Positions 24,512-33,114 of a stretch of DNA of 64,000 nucleotides are shown one piece after another. Below the pieces are notes generated by a model. The model did no database searches. It worked only from the letters and a program-made list of their open reading frames with translations, and was not told the origin of the DNA. How positions within the stretch are numbered: the stretch's first letter is position 1; every line of letters starts with the position of its first letter. A program made the position numbers and the translations under genes. Origin of the DNA: Flavobacterium acetivorans (lineage in GTDB: Bacteria; Bacteroidota; Bacteroidia; Flavobacteriales; Flavobacteriaceae); the NCBI RefSeq assembly GCF_020911885.1, contig NZ_CP087132.1, forward strand, positions 558,001-622,000. The letters run 5' to 3'.

Positions 24512-25489
24512 TTATTTATACATTACTTTTTTTACTGCTTTTATTACATCTCCTGCGTTTGGCAACCATTCTTTCAATAATACTGGAGAATATGGTGCTG
24601 GTGTATCAGCGGTAGTAATTCTTTGTATTGGGGCGTCAAGAAAATCAAAAGCGCGTTCTTGAACAACATAAGTAATCTCTGAAGCAACACTTGCAAAAGG
24701 CCAAGCCTCTTCAAGAATCACTAATCTGTTTGTTTTCCTAACCGATGTCAAGATTGTTTCATGATCCAAAGGACGAACGGTTCTTAAATCGATAATTTCA
24801 CAAGAAATTCCTTCTTTAGCTAATTCGTCAGCTGCAATATGAGCTTCTTTTATAATCTTACCAAAAGAAACAATGGTTACATCTGTTCCTTCACGTTTGA
24901 TATCAGCAACACCAAGTGGAATGATGTATTCTCCTTCTGGAACTTCTCCTTTATCACCATACATTTGTTCTGATTCCATGAAAATAACCGGATCATTATC
25001 ACGAATAGCTGCTTTCAAAAGACCTTTTGCATCATAAACAGTAGAAGGAACTACTACTTTAAGGCCAGGCGTATTAGCAAACCAGTTCTCCAAAGCCTGA
25101 GAGTGCGTTGCTCCTAATTGTCCTGCAGAAGCCGTTGGCCCACGGAAAACAATAGGCACATTAAATTGCCCACCAGACATTTGTCGCATCTTTGCAGCAT
25201 TATTTATAATCTGATCGATACCAACCAAACAGAAGTTGAAAGTCATATATTCTACAATCGGTCTACAACCATTCATTGCTGATCCTACTGCAATTCCAGT
25301 AAATCCAAGCTCTGCAATTGGAGTATCAATCACTCTTTTTTCACCAAATTCGGCAAGCATCCCTTTAGACGCTTTGTAAGCACCATTATATTCAGCAACT
25401 TCTTCACCCATTAAGTATATGGACTCATCATGGCGCATTTCTTCACTCATCGCTTCGCAAATGGCCTCTCTAAATTGTATCGTTCTCAT
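24512..25489 (-). CDS. pdhB: Pyruvate dehydrogenase E1 component, beta subunit
   Basis: A 325-residue thiamine-diphosphate enzyme subunit that with the alpha subunit decarboxylates pyruvate in the pyruvate dehydrogenase complex. Signatures: MRTIQFREAICEAMSEEM at the start, GEEVAEYNGAYKASKGM near residue 28, RVIDTPIAELGFTGIAVGSAM near 53, and the C-terminal AWPFASVASEI. The alpha (pdhA) and E2 genes are not next to it here, so the complex is encoded at separate loci, as is usual in Flavobacterium. It could in principle serve another 2-oxo acid, but sequence features favour pyruvate. Confidence 0.95.
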   Translation of the reverse strand: MRTIQFREAICEAMSEEMRHDESIYLMGEEVAEYNGAYKASKGMLAEFGEKRVIDTPIAELGFTGIAVGSAMNGCRPIVEYMTFNFCLVGIDQIINNAAKMRQMSGGQFNVPIVFRGPTASAGQLGATHSQALENWFANTPGLKVVVPSTVYDAKGLLKAAIRDNDPVIFMESEQMYGDKGEVPEGEYIIPLGVADIKREGTDVTIVSFGKIIKEAHIAADELAKEGISCEIIDLRTVRPLDHETILTSVRKTNRLVILEEAWPFASVASEITYVVQERAFDFLDAPIQRITTADTPAPYSPVLLKEWLPNAGDVIKAVKKVMYK

Positions 25490-25523
25490 ATTTGATTATT
25501 GTATCTGTATAATTTTCGAAAAG

Positions 25524-25531
25524 CAAAAATA
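25524..25531 (-). promoter_or_regulatory. -7 box of pdhB promoter
   Basis: TATTTTTG on the minus strand, 35 bases before the pdhB start; no clear TTG at the -33 position. Confidence 0.5.
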
Positions 25532-25681
25532 AATATTTTAAATCACTTAAAGCATAAATTAGTTTAAAATAATCGGGGCTTCTATATATGTCTATACTAT
25601 ATCTCGCTGTCAGTAAAGATCCCGCAGCAAGCTGGCTATTACTTAAAAGACAACGAAATCGTAATAGTTTGATTAAAATAT

Positions 25682-25693
25682 TATGCATGCATA
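25682..25693. promoter_or_regulatory. 12-bp palindrome near the etfBA promoter, candidate operator
   Basis: TATGCATGCATA is a perfect palindrome at the place where a repressor would meet the -33 region of the etfB promoter (-7 box at 25717). Confidence 0.4.
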
Positions 25694-25716
25694 GTAAATT
25701 ATTCGAATTAATATTA

Positions 25717-25724
25717 TATTTTTG
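25717..25724 (+). promoter_or_regulatory. -7 box of etfBA promoter
   Basis: TATTTTTG matches TAnnTTTG, 36 bases before the etfB start codon. Confidence 0.5.
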
Positions 25725-25759
25725 TGACAGCATTTTTAGAAAATCAAAAAAATATACCT

Positions 25760-26506
25760 ATGAAAATATTAGTTTGCATCAGTCATGTTCCTGATACTAC
25801 TTCAAAAATTAATTTTACCAATGGTGATTCTGAATTCGATACCAACGGCGTACAATATGTAATAAATCCTAATGACGAATTTGGTTTGACTCGTGCTATT
25901 TGGTTCCAAGAACAACAAGGAGCAACGGTAACGGTTGTCAATGTTGGAGGTCCAGAAACAGAACCTACTTTAAGAAAAGCATTAGCTATTGGAGCAAACG
26001 AAGCCATTCGTGTCAACGCAAATCCTGCTGATGGTTTCTTCGTAGCAAAACAACTTGCCGAAGTAATAAAAAACGGAAATTACGACTTAGTGATAGCCGG
26101 AAAAGAATCATTAGATTACAATGGCGGAATGATTCCTGGAATGATTGCCGGAATTCTAGGTTACAACTTCCTGAATTCTTGTACAAACATTACTGTTGAA
26201 GGAACTGCCGTAACCGCAGTGCGTGAGATTGACGGAGGTAAAGAAACCGTTTCCACAACACTCCCATTAATTATTGGAGGTCAAAAAGGGCTGGTTGAAG
26301 AGAAAGATTTACGCATACCGAACATGAGAGGAATCATGACTGCAAGAACTAAGGTTTTAACTGTAGTTGAGCCAATCGAAGCAGCAATAAACACCAAAGC
26401 GGTTAAATTTGAAAAACCAGCTCCTAAATCGGCAGTAAAATTAATCTCTCCGGATAATTTAGACGAATTAATCGACTTATTACACAACGAAGCGAAAGTG
26501 ATTTAA
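25760..26506 (+). CDS. etfB: Electron transfer flavoprotein, beta subunit
   Basis: A 248-residue ETF beta subunit, which with EtfA carries electrons from acyl-CoA dehydrogenases to the quinone pool. It begins MKILVCISHVPDTTSKI, the standard start. The AMP-binding loop region (GKESLDYNGGMIPGMIAG) is near residue 115, and RGIMTARTK near 200 is the recognition-loop area. A longer frame from 25724 would place the N-terminus on the promoter box, so ATG at 25760 is used. etfA follows after 107 bases of AT-rich repeat DNA. A perfect palindrome lies upstream. Confidence 0.96.
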   Translation: MKILVCISHVPDTTSKINFTNGDSEFDTNGVQYVINPNDEFGLTRAIWFQEQQGATVTVVNVGGPETEPTLRKALAIGANEAIRVNANPADGFFVAKQLAEVIKNGNYDLVIAGKESLDYNGGMIPGMIAGILGYNFLNSCTNITVEGTAVTAVREIDGGKETVSTTLPLIIGGQKGLVEEKDLRIPNMRGIMTARTKVLTVVEPIEAAINTKAVKFEKPAPKSAVKLISPDNLDELIDLLHNEAKVI

Positions 26507-26613
26507 GATTGTTGAATGAAGATTTTTGATTGCTGATTTGCAAAATAAAATCAAAAACTTCAACATCACGAAAATCTAAAATCATAAATCGTTAATCTAA
26601 AATCACAAATCTT
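26507..26613. repeat. AATC-word repeat spacer between etfB and etfA
   Basis: Two types of repeated words are seen: GATTGTTGAATGA and AGATTTTTGATTG, shared with the spacer at 5664-5700, and AATCTAAAATC-like words, shared with 5762-5800. No reading frame. The plus strand carries TTG-N21-CTGATTTG, a weak promoter match. Confidence 0.5.
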
Positions 26614-27582
26614 ATGTCAATATTAATATATGCAGAATACGCAGAAGGAAAATTCAAGAAAGTAGCTTTTGAATTGGCTTCCTATGCAAAAAAAGTAGCC
26701 GAAACTCTAGGAACAACCGTAACAGCCGTAACGATTAACGCTCAAAACGTTTCTGAACTATCAAAATACGGTGTGGATAAAGTACTCAAAGTAAACAACG
26801 ATAAATTATCAGGATTTACCGCTAAAGCTTATGCTGATGTCATCAAACAAGCAGCTCAAAAAGAAAGCGCTAAATTAGTTTTACTTTCTTCGTCTACTGA
26901 CAGCATTTATCTTTCTTCTCTTGTGGCGGTAGCCTTAGAAGCCGGTTATGCCTCAAATGTAGTTGGATTACCAGTAAGCACTTCTCCATTTCAGGTAAAA
27001 AGAAACGCTTTTTCAAACAAAGCTTTTAATATTACCGAAATCAACACTGATATTAAAATCCTTGGTCTTGCCAAAAATTCTTATGGTATTTTTGAAAACT
27101 CATCAACTTTAACAGAAGAAGATTTTAATCCAACGATTGGAGAAAATGATTTTGGTGTAAAAGTAGCATCAGTTGAAAAAGTAACCGGAAAAGTATCTAT
27201 CGCAGATGCAGATATAGTTGTATCAGGCGGCCGCGGATTAAAAGGACCTGAAAACTGGGGAATGATTGAAGAACTAGCATCAGTACTTGGCGCAGCAACT
27301 GCCTGTTCAAAACCAGTGTCAGATCTTGGATGGAGACCTCACTCTGAGCACGTGGGACAAACAGGAAAACCTGTGGCAACCAACTTATACATCGCAATCG
27401 GAATTTCAGGAGCAATACAACATATTGCAGGAATCAGTTCTTCAAAAGTAAAAGTAGTCATCAATAGTGACCCAGAAGCTCCTTTCTTTAAAGTAGCCGA
27501 TTATGGAATTATAGGAGATGCTTTTGAAATTGTACCAAAATTGATTGAGAAATTTAAAGCATTTAAAGCGCAACAGTCATAA
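26614..27582 (+). CDS. etfA: Electron transfer flavoprotein, alpha subunit
   Basis: A 322-residue ETF alpha subunit. The C-terminal FAD-binding domain is fully recognisable: [47 protein letters not shown] and [18 protein letters not shown] (about residues 196-305). It forms the FAD-carrying half of the ETF dimer with EtfB. It is the second gene of the etfBA operon and is followed by a 16-bp stem terminator. Confidence 0.97.
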   Translation: MSILIYAEYAEGKFKKVAFELASYAKKVAETLGTTVTAVTINAQNVSELSKYGVDKVLKVNNDKLSGFTAKAYADVIKQAAQKESAKLVLLSSSTDSIYLSSLVAVALEAGYASNVVGLPVSTSPFQVKRNAFSNKAFNITEINTDIKILGLAKNSYGIFENSSTLTEEDFNPTIGENDFGVKVASVEKVTGKVSIADADIVVSGGRGLKGPENWGMIEELASVLGAATACSKPVSDLGWRPHSEHVGQTGKPVATNLYIAIGISGAIQHIAGISSSKVKVVINSDPEAPFFKVADYGIIGDAFEIVPKLIEKFKAFKAQQS

Positions 27583-27598
27583 TTCAATAAAACTGCTC

Positions 27599-27652
27599 AA
27601 ATTGCTGCCTAAAAAATAAGATATTTGTATCTTTGCTTTTAGGCAGCAATTT
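27599..27652 (+). terminator. Terminator of etfA with a promoter box in its loop
   Basis: AAATTGCTGCCTAAAA (27599-27614) pairs perfectly over 16 bp with TTTTAGGCAGCAATTT (27637-27652) and is followed by more T residues. The 22-base loop holds TATCTTTG (27628-27635), a -7 box for the next gene. Confidence 0.82.
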
Positions 27653-27696
27653 TTTTAAACCCAATTAAGTACCGAGTACTTTAGCATATCACAACT

Positions 27697-28326
27697 ATGA
27701 GCTTAGTTAAACTATCTATAAAAGGAATTTCATACAGTCAAACCCAAAACGGAGCTTATGCCTTGATTTTAAATGAAGTTGACGGTGAAAGAAAATTACC
27801 TATAGTTATAGGCGCCTTTGAGGCACAATCGATAGCGATAGCCCTAGAAAAAGAAATTAAACCCCCGCGTCCTCTGACTCATGATTTATTCAAAAATTTT
27901 GCGGAACGATTTGACATCACCATAAAGCAAGTCATTATTCACAAGCTTGTTGATGGCGTTTTTTATTCCAGTATTATTTGCGAAAGGGATAAAATAGAAG
28001 AAATAATAGATGCCCGAACATCGGATGCAATCGCATTAGCTTTGCGCTTCAACGCTCCTATTTTTACCTATAAAAACATCTTAGATAAAGCTGGTATCTT
28101 TTTAAAGGCAAATCCTCAAGACACTGATAAAGACTCTCAGGAAATTGACGATATCTTGTCTAACCCTGAAACCTTTGGCAATGAAGAAGAGAACAGTCAG
28201 CCCGCTAGAGCTTACATTAAAAATAGTTTGCAAGAACTAAATGAATTACTCGAACAGGCAATTCAAATCGAAGATTACGAAAAAGCAGCCAAAATTAGAG
28301 ACGAAATTTCCAGAAGAGAATCTTAA
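27697..28326 (+). CDS. Bifunctional nuclease (DUF151) with C-terminal UVR motif
   Basis: A 209-residue protein. The first 130 residues form a DUF151/BFN domain (IKGISYSQTQNGAYALILNE, PIVIGAFEAQSIAIALE, DARTSDAIALALR), named for plant and bacterial bifunctional DNase/RNase. The last 35 residues are a UvrB/UvrC (UVR) motif, LLEQAIQIEDYEKAAKIRDEI, a coiled helical pair that mediates protein contacts. This combination is normal for Bacteroidetes. The biological role is not well established. It ends 77 bases before thyA, probably cotranscribed. Confidence 0.9.
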   Translation: MSLVKLSIKGISYSQTQNGAYALILNEVDGERKLPIVIGAFEAQSIAIALEKEIKPPRPLTHDLFKNFAERFDITIKQVIIHKLVDGVFYSSIICERDKIEEIIDARTSDAIALALRFNAPIFTYKNILDKAGIFLKANPQDTDKDSQEIDDILSNPETFGNEEENSQPARAYIKNSLQELNELLEQAIQIEDYEKAAKIRDEISRRES

Positions 28327-28403
28327 TACTTACTTCTTAATCCGATTATTTAACGACCAAATAACCAATCAAAACATTCTCGAATTAGCAAATAAAAATT
28401 TTA

Positions 28404-29228
28404 ATGAAGCAATATTTAGATTTAGTGCAGCACGTTTTGGAAAATGGTTGCCAAAAAGGAGATCGAACTGGAACCGGAACAAAAAGTGTTTTTGGGCATC
28501 AAATGCGTTTTGATTTAAGCGAAGGTTTCCCAATGGTTACTACTAAAAAACTACACTTCAAATCGATTGTTTATGAATTGCTTTGGTTTTTAAAAGGTGA
28601 TACAAACATAAAATACCTTCAAGAAAATGGGGTAAAAATTTGGGATGCTTGGGCCGATGAGAATGGTGACTTAGGTCCCGTATACGGACATCAATGGCGC
28701 AACTGGAATAGCGAAGAGATTGATCAAATATCCGACTTAATTCAGGAATTAAAAACCAACCCAAACAGCCGCAGAATGCTTGTTTCGGCTTGGAATCCGT
28801 CAGTGCTTCCTGACAACAGCAAATCATTTGGAGAGAACGTAGCCAATAATAAAGCTGCCTTACCTCCCTGCCACGCCTTTTTTCAGTTTTATGTTGCTGA
28901 CGGAAAATTATCCTGTCAATTATACCAACGTAGCGCCGATATATTTCTGGGAGTTCCATTCAACATTGCCTCCTATGCTCTGTTAACCATGATGATTGCT
29001 CAAGTTTGTGATCTTGAAGCAGGCGAGTTTATCCATACTTTTGGCGATGCCCACATTTACAACAATCATATTGAACAACTTGAACTACAACTATCAAGAG
29101 AGCCTAAATCATTACCGAAAATGATTTTAAATCCAAATATTAAAAACATTTTCGACTTTAATTTCGAAGATTTCACCCTTGAAGGATACGAACCTCATGC
29201 CCTCATAAAAGGAAGTGTTGCGGTATAA
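28404..29228 (+). CDS. thyA: Thymidylate synthase
   Basis: A 274-residue ThyA that methylates dUMP to dTMP with methylene-tetrahydrofolate. The catalytic cysteine is in [13 protein letters not shown] (about residue 156), followed by [21 protein letters not shown], the strongest family signature. [18 protein letters not shown] near the N-terminus binds the nucleotide phosphate. Dihydrofolate, its by-product, would be recycled by folA, encoded 560 bases downstream on the same strand. Confidence 0.99.
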   Translation: MKQYLDLVQHVLENGCQKGDRTGTGTKSVFGHQMRFDLSEGFPMVTTKKLHFKSIVYELLWFLKGDTNIKYLQENGVKIWDAWADENGDLGPVYGHQWRNWNSEEIDQISDLIQELKTNPNSRRMLVSAWNPSVLPDNSKSFGENVANNKAALPPCHAFFQFYVADGKLSCQLYQRSADIFLGVPFNIASYALLTMMIAQVCDLEAGEFIHTFGDAHIYNNHIEQLELQLSREPKSLPKMILNPNIKNIFDFNFEDFTLEGYEPHALIKGSVAV

Positions 29229-29440
29229 GAAACGTATCCCTATTTTAAAATTTTAAATAAATTAAAAATAGGCAACAATCTTAATCGTACTGAAAAAAGA
29301 TTTAAATCCTAAAAAATAATTAATCCTAAAAAGAACATAAATACCCTAAACATCAAACACACATCGCTAAAAATAATCCAGATCTCAAATAGTAACTTTT
29401 ATAAATTAAATTTTATCTTTATAAAATAAAATTTACACTA
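29229..29440. other. Intergenic DNA between thyA and the 2TM gene
   Basis: About 210 bases of AT-rich sequence with repeated AAATCCTAAAAA-type words. I see no hairpin with a T run, no consensus promoter and no reading frame of note. Confidence 0.4.
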
Positions 29441-29788
29441 ATGGAAAGAGATCAACACGAATTATACGAAACCGCCAGAAGAAGAATAAGACAAAAGAAA
29501 AGACTTTATTATCATTTCGTTCTATTGACACTTGGTAGTTTATTTCTCTTCATATCAACCAAAATTTTCAATACAACAGTAAATACAAGTTGGTATATCT
29601 GGGTAATCACTTTGTGGGTTTTTCTTTTTATTTTACATTTTATAAAAGTTTTCATTACGGATCGTTTTATGAATAAAAACTGGGAAAGAGACCAAATAGA
29701 TCGTCTTGTTGCTTTACAGCAGAAAAAAATAAACGAATTACAGTCAAAAATAGCCGAGGACTTACCTAATAAACTTGAAACGGAATGA
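29441..29788 (+). CDS. 2TM domain-containing small membrane protein
   Basis: A 115-residue protein: a charged N-terminal helix (LYETARRRIRQKKRLYYHF), two membrane segments (about residues 27-44 and 51-70) joined by a short loop, and a polar C-terminal helix. This is the 2TM domain, common in Bacteroidetes, sometimes fused to histidine kinases, function unknown. Its stop overlaps the folA start by four bases (ATGA), so the two are translationally coupled, but no functional link is known. Confidence 0.8.
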   Translation: MERDQHELYETARRRIRQKKRLYYHFVLLTLGSLFLFISTKIFNTTVNTSWYIWVITLWVFLFILHFIKVFITDRFMNKNWERDQIDRLVALQQKKINELQSKIAEDLPNKLETE

Positions 29789-30267
29789 TTATAATGATTG
29801 CGGCAGTAGCTGAAAACAATGCACTTGGAAAAAACAACGAATTAGTTTGGCACCTGCCAAATGACTTTAAGAGATTTAAAAATCTGACTTCGGGGCATCA
29901 CATCATTATGGGGAGAAAAACTTTTGAAAGCTTTCCAAAACCATTGCCTAACAGAACCCATATTGTAATAAGCCGTCAGGAAAACTACAAGCCCGAAGGC
30001 TGTATTGTGGTCAACAGTATGGAAGAAGCCATAAAAATATGTCCCGAAAATGAAACATCTTATATCATTGGAGGTGGAGAAATATACGAATTAGGAATGA
30101 TTCACTCTGATAAAATAGAACTTACTCTGGTACATCACAGTTTTGACGCAGATGCTTTTTTTCCGGAAATAAAACTAGATGATTGGAAAATAATCAATTC
30201 TGAGTTTCAACCAAAGGACGAAAAACATCTTTTTGACTACACCTACCAGACTTACATTAGAAAATAA
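29785..30267 (+). CDS. folA: Dihydrofolate reductase
   Basis: A 160-residue DHFR, regenerating tetrahydrofolate with NADPH. It shows AVAENNALGKNNELVWHLPNDFKRFK at residues 6-31 with the family W and the catalytic acid (Asp after LPN), then GRKTFESFPKPLPNR near 45 and the NADPH-binding IIGGGEIYELG near 95. The length is typical. It overlaps the 2TM gene by four bases and complements thyA upstream. A strong bidirectional terminator follows. Confidence 0.98.
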   Translation: MIIMIAAVAENNALGKNNELVWHLPNDFKRFKNLTSGHHIIMGRKTFESFPKPLPNRTHIVISRQENYKPEGCIVVNSMEEAIKICPENETSYIIGGGEIYELGMIHSDKIELTLVHHSFDADAFFPEIKLDDWKIINSEFQPKDEKHLFDYTYQTYIRK

Positions 30268-30297
30268 AAAACACCTCATCACGAGGTGTTTTTTTTA
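30265..30297. terminator. Bidirectional terminator between folA and a convergent membrane-protein gene
   Basis: AAAAACACCTC pairs with GAGGTGTTTTT around a short loop, with A and T runs on both sides. Confidence 0.92.
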
Positions 30298-30318
30298 TCA
30301 ATGACTAGGAAAAAAGAT

Positions 30319-30636
30319 TTATGCTTGGAACAAGATTTGATAAGATAACATAAAAATCACAAACGTTAACAATACTCCTGAAATACAAGTGATAACATTT
30401 GATGTTTTATGAGAATACATCTCAAAAAAGCCTTTAATACCAAATACCACGAAGGTACTAAAAACAAAAAAAATAAAAATTTCCAAAAACAAATTTAATC
30501 CTAAGAACGTATGTTGCGCTAAAAGTACACTACCGTTTTTTAAAACGGCACCATCAAAACAGCTCACAAGAACAAGTGACAAAATTAGCGCAAAAAGCAG
30601 CCACTTGATTTGAATCATTAATTCCCTGTTAATCAT
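30319..30636 (-). CDS. Hypothetical membrane protein, 105 residues
   Basis: I do not recognise the family. The protein has three hydrophobic segments (about residues 10-27, 43-68 and 80-102). The first could be a signal peptide with a lipobox-like LVSC at its end, but the later membrane segments make an integral membrane protein more likely. It starts with ATG at 30636, and a shared terminator follows. It is isolated between folA and menG on the opposite strand. Confidence 0.6.
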   Translation of the reverse strand: MINRELMIQIKWLLFALILSLVLVSCFDGAVLKNGSVLLAQHTFLGLNLFLEIFIFFVFSTFVVFGIKGFFEMYSHKTSNVITCISGVLLTFVIFMLSYQILFQA

Positions 30637-30835
30637 TGAAAATAAAATGTTGTCATTTATATTTTGTAAAATTCGCTATTAATATCCTCCCTTACAATAC
30701 CCACTTTTAGTGATATTTAGAATGAATTCGAACTAGCGTTCATTTAAATTTTGATCAAAAAAAGAAAGACTATATATTTAGCCTATTATTTCTCACTATT
30801 TAAAAAACTAGAATACAGTTCAAAATAGATTGTAT

Positions 30836-30843
30836 TATATTTG
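30836..30843 (+). promoter_or_regulatory. -7 box of menG-porT promoter
   Basis: TATATTTG matches TAnnTTTG exactly, 17 bases before the menG start codon; the -33 triplet is not clear. Confidence 0.5.
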
Positions 30844-30859
30844 TGAAAATTTAAAAAAA

Positions 30860-31594
30860 ATGTCAAAAAACATAACTCCATATAAAGATTCCTCTTTAGG
30901 CAAAAAAGAACAAGTCGCAAAAATGTTTGACACCATCTCGGGAAATTACGATAACTTGAATCGTGTGATCTCATTTGGGATAGATGTAAAGTGGCGTAAA
31001 AAGGTTTTAGGAATTGTAGCTAAATCAAATCCTGAGACGATTCTTGATATTGCGACAGGAACGGGTGATTTGGCTATTTTAATGGCCAATACAAATGCTA
31101 AAAAGATTATTGGTCTGGACATATCGGCCGGAATGCTCGAAGTAGGCGTAAAAAAAATTGCCGAGAAAAAACTATCCAATACTATAGAAATGGTTTTGGG
31201 AGACTCTGAAAACATTCCTTTTGACGATAATTATTTTGATGCTATAACGGTTGCTTTTGGAGTTCGAAATTTTGAAAATCTCGAGAAAGGACTAGCTGAA
31301 ATTTTGAGAGTTCTAAAACCAAACGGAACATTCGTAATTTTAGAAACTTCAGTACCAGACAAAACTCCTTACAAACAAGGCTATAATTTTTATAGTAAAA
31401 ATATCCTTCCTATTATAGGAAAACTATTTTCAAAAGATAATGTGGCTTATGGCTATCTATCTGAATCAGCAGCCGCTTTTCCTTATGGCGAAGCCTTAAA
31501 CAATATTTTAAGAAAAATTGGGTTTATAGATGTTGTAGCATTGCCGCAAACATTTGGCGTGGCCACTATTTATTCTGCATCAAAAAAAATATGA
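30860..31594 (+). CDS. menG: Demethylmenaquinone methyltransferase (UbiE/MenG)
   Basis: A 244-residue class I SAM-dependent methyltransferase that performs the last step of menaquinone synthesis. It shows [24 protein letters not shown] at residues 19-42, the SAM loop [11 protein letters not shown] near 65, and [27 protein letters not shown] near 113, all UbiE signatures. Bacteroidetes use menaquinone, hence menG rather than ubiE. The frame extends to 30830, but that stretch contains the promoter box, so ATG at 30860 is preferred. It overlaps porT by four bases. Confidence 0.97.
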   Translation: MSKNITPYKDSSLGKKEQVAKMFDTISGNYDNLNRVISFGIDVKWRKKVLGIVAKSNPETILDIATGTGDLAILMANTNAKKIIGLDISAGMLEVGVKKIAEKKLSNTIEMVLGDSENIPFDDNYFDAITVAFGVRNFENLEKGLAEILRVLKPNGTFVILETSVPDKTPYKQGYNFYSKNILPIIGKLFSKDNVAYGYLSESAAAFPYGEALNNILRKIGFIDVVALPQTFGVATIYSASKKI

Positions 31595-32295
31595 AAAAAA
31601 TTGCCGTCATAGTTTTACTCATTCTATCGTTTGAAGGATACGCTCAAGGTCAAAATAGAATATTCGGAAAAGATCCAATAATCAATTTGGAAAACTTCCA
31701 AAAGCAAAGACTTTATTTTGGGTTTTACTTAGGCTTTAACTCTTTTGATTTTAAAATAGACTACACGACAGACGGCCCTGACATACTGGTAAAAAGAACA
31801 ACCGGATTTAACGTAGGCCTAGTGAGCGATTTAAAACTGCAAGAATACCTAGACTTACGTTTTGAACCGGGCTTGTATTACACTAAAAGAGAGCTGAATT
31901 TCCCTGGTTTTACGAGAGAAATAGACGCCTTAAGAGAAGTGAACAGTACTTATATTCATTTTCCTTTACTGTTGAAATTTTCATCTCTCAGGACCGGAAA
32001 TGTCAGACCTTATTTATTGGGCGGGGTGTCGACGACTTTGAATTTATCCAGTAATTCAAAATCAAAAGATGACAACTCTGCTCAAAAATTCAGAGTACAA
32101 CCCTGGACTAAAAACTATGAAATAGGATTTGGAATCGATATTTTCTCTGAATACTTCATATTCTCCCCTTCCATAAGAGGCGTTTTTGGACTTTCGGATG
32201 AACTGATACGTGACAATGACCCTAACAGTCCTTGGACCAGCAATATTGAATCTATGAAAAACAGAGCCGTTTTTATTAATTTCACCTTCCATTAA
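31591..32295 (+). CDS. porT: PorT/SprT family outer-membrane protein (type IX secretion)
   Basis: A 234-residue protein with a signal peptide ([20 protein letters not shown], cleavage near residue 19). It then has alternating beta-strand sequence ending in phenylalanine (FINFTFH), consistent with an eight-stranded outer-membrane barrel. Its size, strand pattern and position directly behind the menG/ubiE gene match PorT (SprT in gliding Flavobacterium), needed for the type IX secretion and gliding apparatus. A generic PorT-like barrel of other function is the alternative. The ATGA overlap implies coupling to menG. Confidence 0.8.
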   Translation: MKKIAVIVLLILSFEGYAQGQNRIFGKDPIINLENFQKQRLYFGFYLGFNSFDFKIDYTTDGPDILVKRTTGFNVGLVSDLKLQEYLDLRFEPGLYYTKRELNFPGFTREIDALREVNSTYIHFPLLLKFSSLRTGNVRPYLLGGVSTTLNLSSNSKSKDDNSAQKFRVQPWTKNYEIGFGIDIFSEYFIFSPSIRGVFGLSDELIRDNDPNSPWTSNIESMKNRAVFINFTFH

Positions 32296-32351
32296 AACTA
32301 GGATTCCTTTTCTGCCTATCAGCCAACAACTCTGATTAGTTAATGATAGAA

Positions 32352-33077
32352 TTATCCTCTTCTAAACTCACTAAGAATAATAGCCGTAGCGGTAGCCACA
32401 TTTAAACTTTCAGTTTTTTGAATATCTCCAAAACGCGGGATTGTAAGTCTGTTGTTGATGCTCTTTTCTAGCTCCTTAGAAATTCCATTAGCCTCATTGC
32501 CCATGATAACTATTCCTTCTTCTGGTAAATCTGTTTTATAAATATTCTCTCCGTCCATAAAAGTGCCAAAAACAGCTAATTTACTTTGAGAGATAAACAC
32601 ATTCAAATCAATATAATTGACATTAACCCTAGCGATAGATCCCATGGTGGCTTGCACTACTTTTGGATTGTATATATCAACCGTTTCTTTAGAGCACAGC
32701 AATTGCTTTATCCCAAACCAATCACATAATCTTAATATGGTTCCTAAATTTCCGGGATCACGAACCGAGTCTAAAGCCACGATCAATCCTGATTCGATGA
32801 TTTTTTTCTCAACAGGGATTTTAAAAACCGCCAAACAAGTATTAGGCGTAGCCAAGGCGCTAATTTTCTTTAAGTCTGCCTCATTAATCAAGGTTCTTTT
32901 TGAAGCCTCAACCTCTTCAAAATCATTTTGAAGAGTATACAAATGCTCGAGTTCAAAATTTGATTGCAATAATTCTTGAATTACTTTTACACCTTCGGCA
33001 AAAAACAATTGATTAGCAACTCTATACTTTTTTTGTTGTAAACTAGTTATAAGCTTTATTTGGTTTTTACTAACCAT
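32352..33077 (-). CDS. TrmH/SpoU family RNA 2'-O-methyltransferase
   Basis: A 241-residue SPOUT methyltransferase. The N-terminal substrate-binding domain (SLQQKKYRVANQLFFAEGVKVIQELL, residues 10-35) resembles RlmB-type enzymes. The knotted catalytic domain shows ALDSVRDPGNLGTILRLCDWFG near 125, IMGNEANGISKEL near 190 and IPRFGDIQKTESLNVATATAII near 212, the three SpoU motifs. It modifies rRNA or tRNA ribose; the exact site cannot be told. It is divergent from tamL with a 37-base gap. Confidence 0.94.
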   Translation of the reverse strand: MVSKNQIKLITSLQQKKYRVANQLFFAEGVKVIQELLQSNFELEHLYTLQNDFEEVEASKRTLINEADLKKISALATPNTCLAVFKIPVEKKIIESGLIVALDSVRDPGNLGTILRLCDWFGIKQLLCSKETVDIYNPKVVQATMGSIARVNVNYIDLNVFISQSKLAVFGTFMDGENIYKTDLPEEGIVIMGNEANGISKELEKSINNRLTIPRFGDIQKTESLNVATATAIILSEFRRG

Positions 33078-33086
33078 AAAAATATG

Positions 33087-33094
33087 TACTTTTG
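33087..33094 (+). promoter_or_regulatory. -7 box of tamL promoter
   Basis: TACTTTTG matches TAnnTTTG, 20 bases before the TTG start codon of tamL. Confidence 0.5.
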
Positions 33095-33114
33095 AATTAA
33101 ATATTTTAGAACAC

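Noticed and set aside
25470..25794. Frames of 87 residues (minus) and 68 residues (plus) between pdhB and etfB
   Set aside because: They overlap promoters of both genes and each other, have no family features and differ from local codon use.
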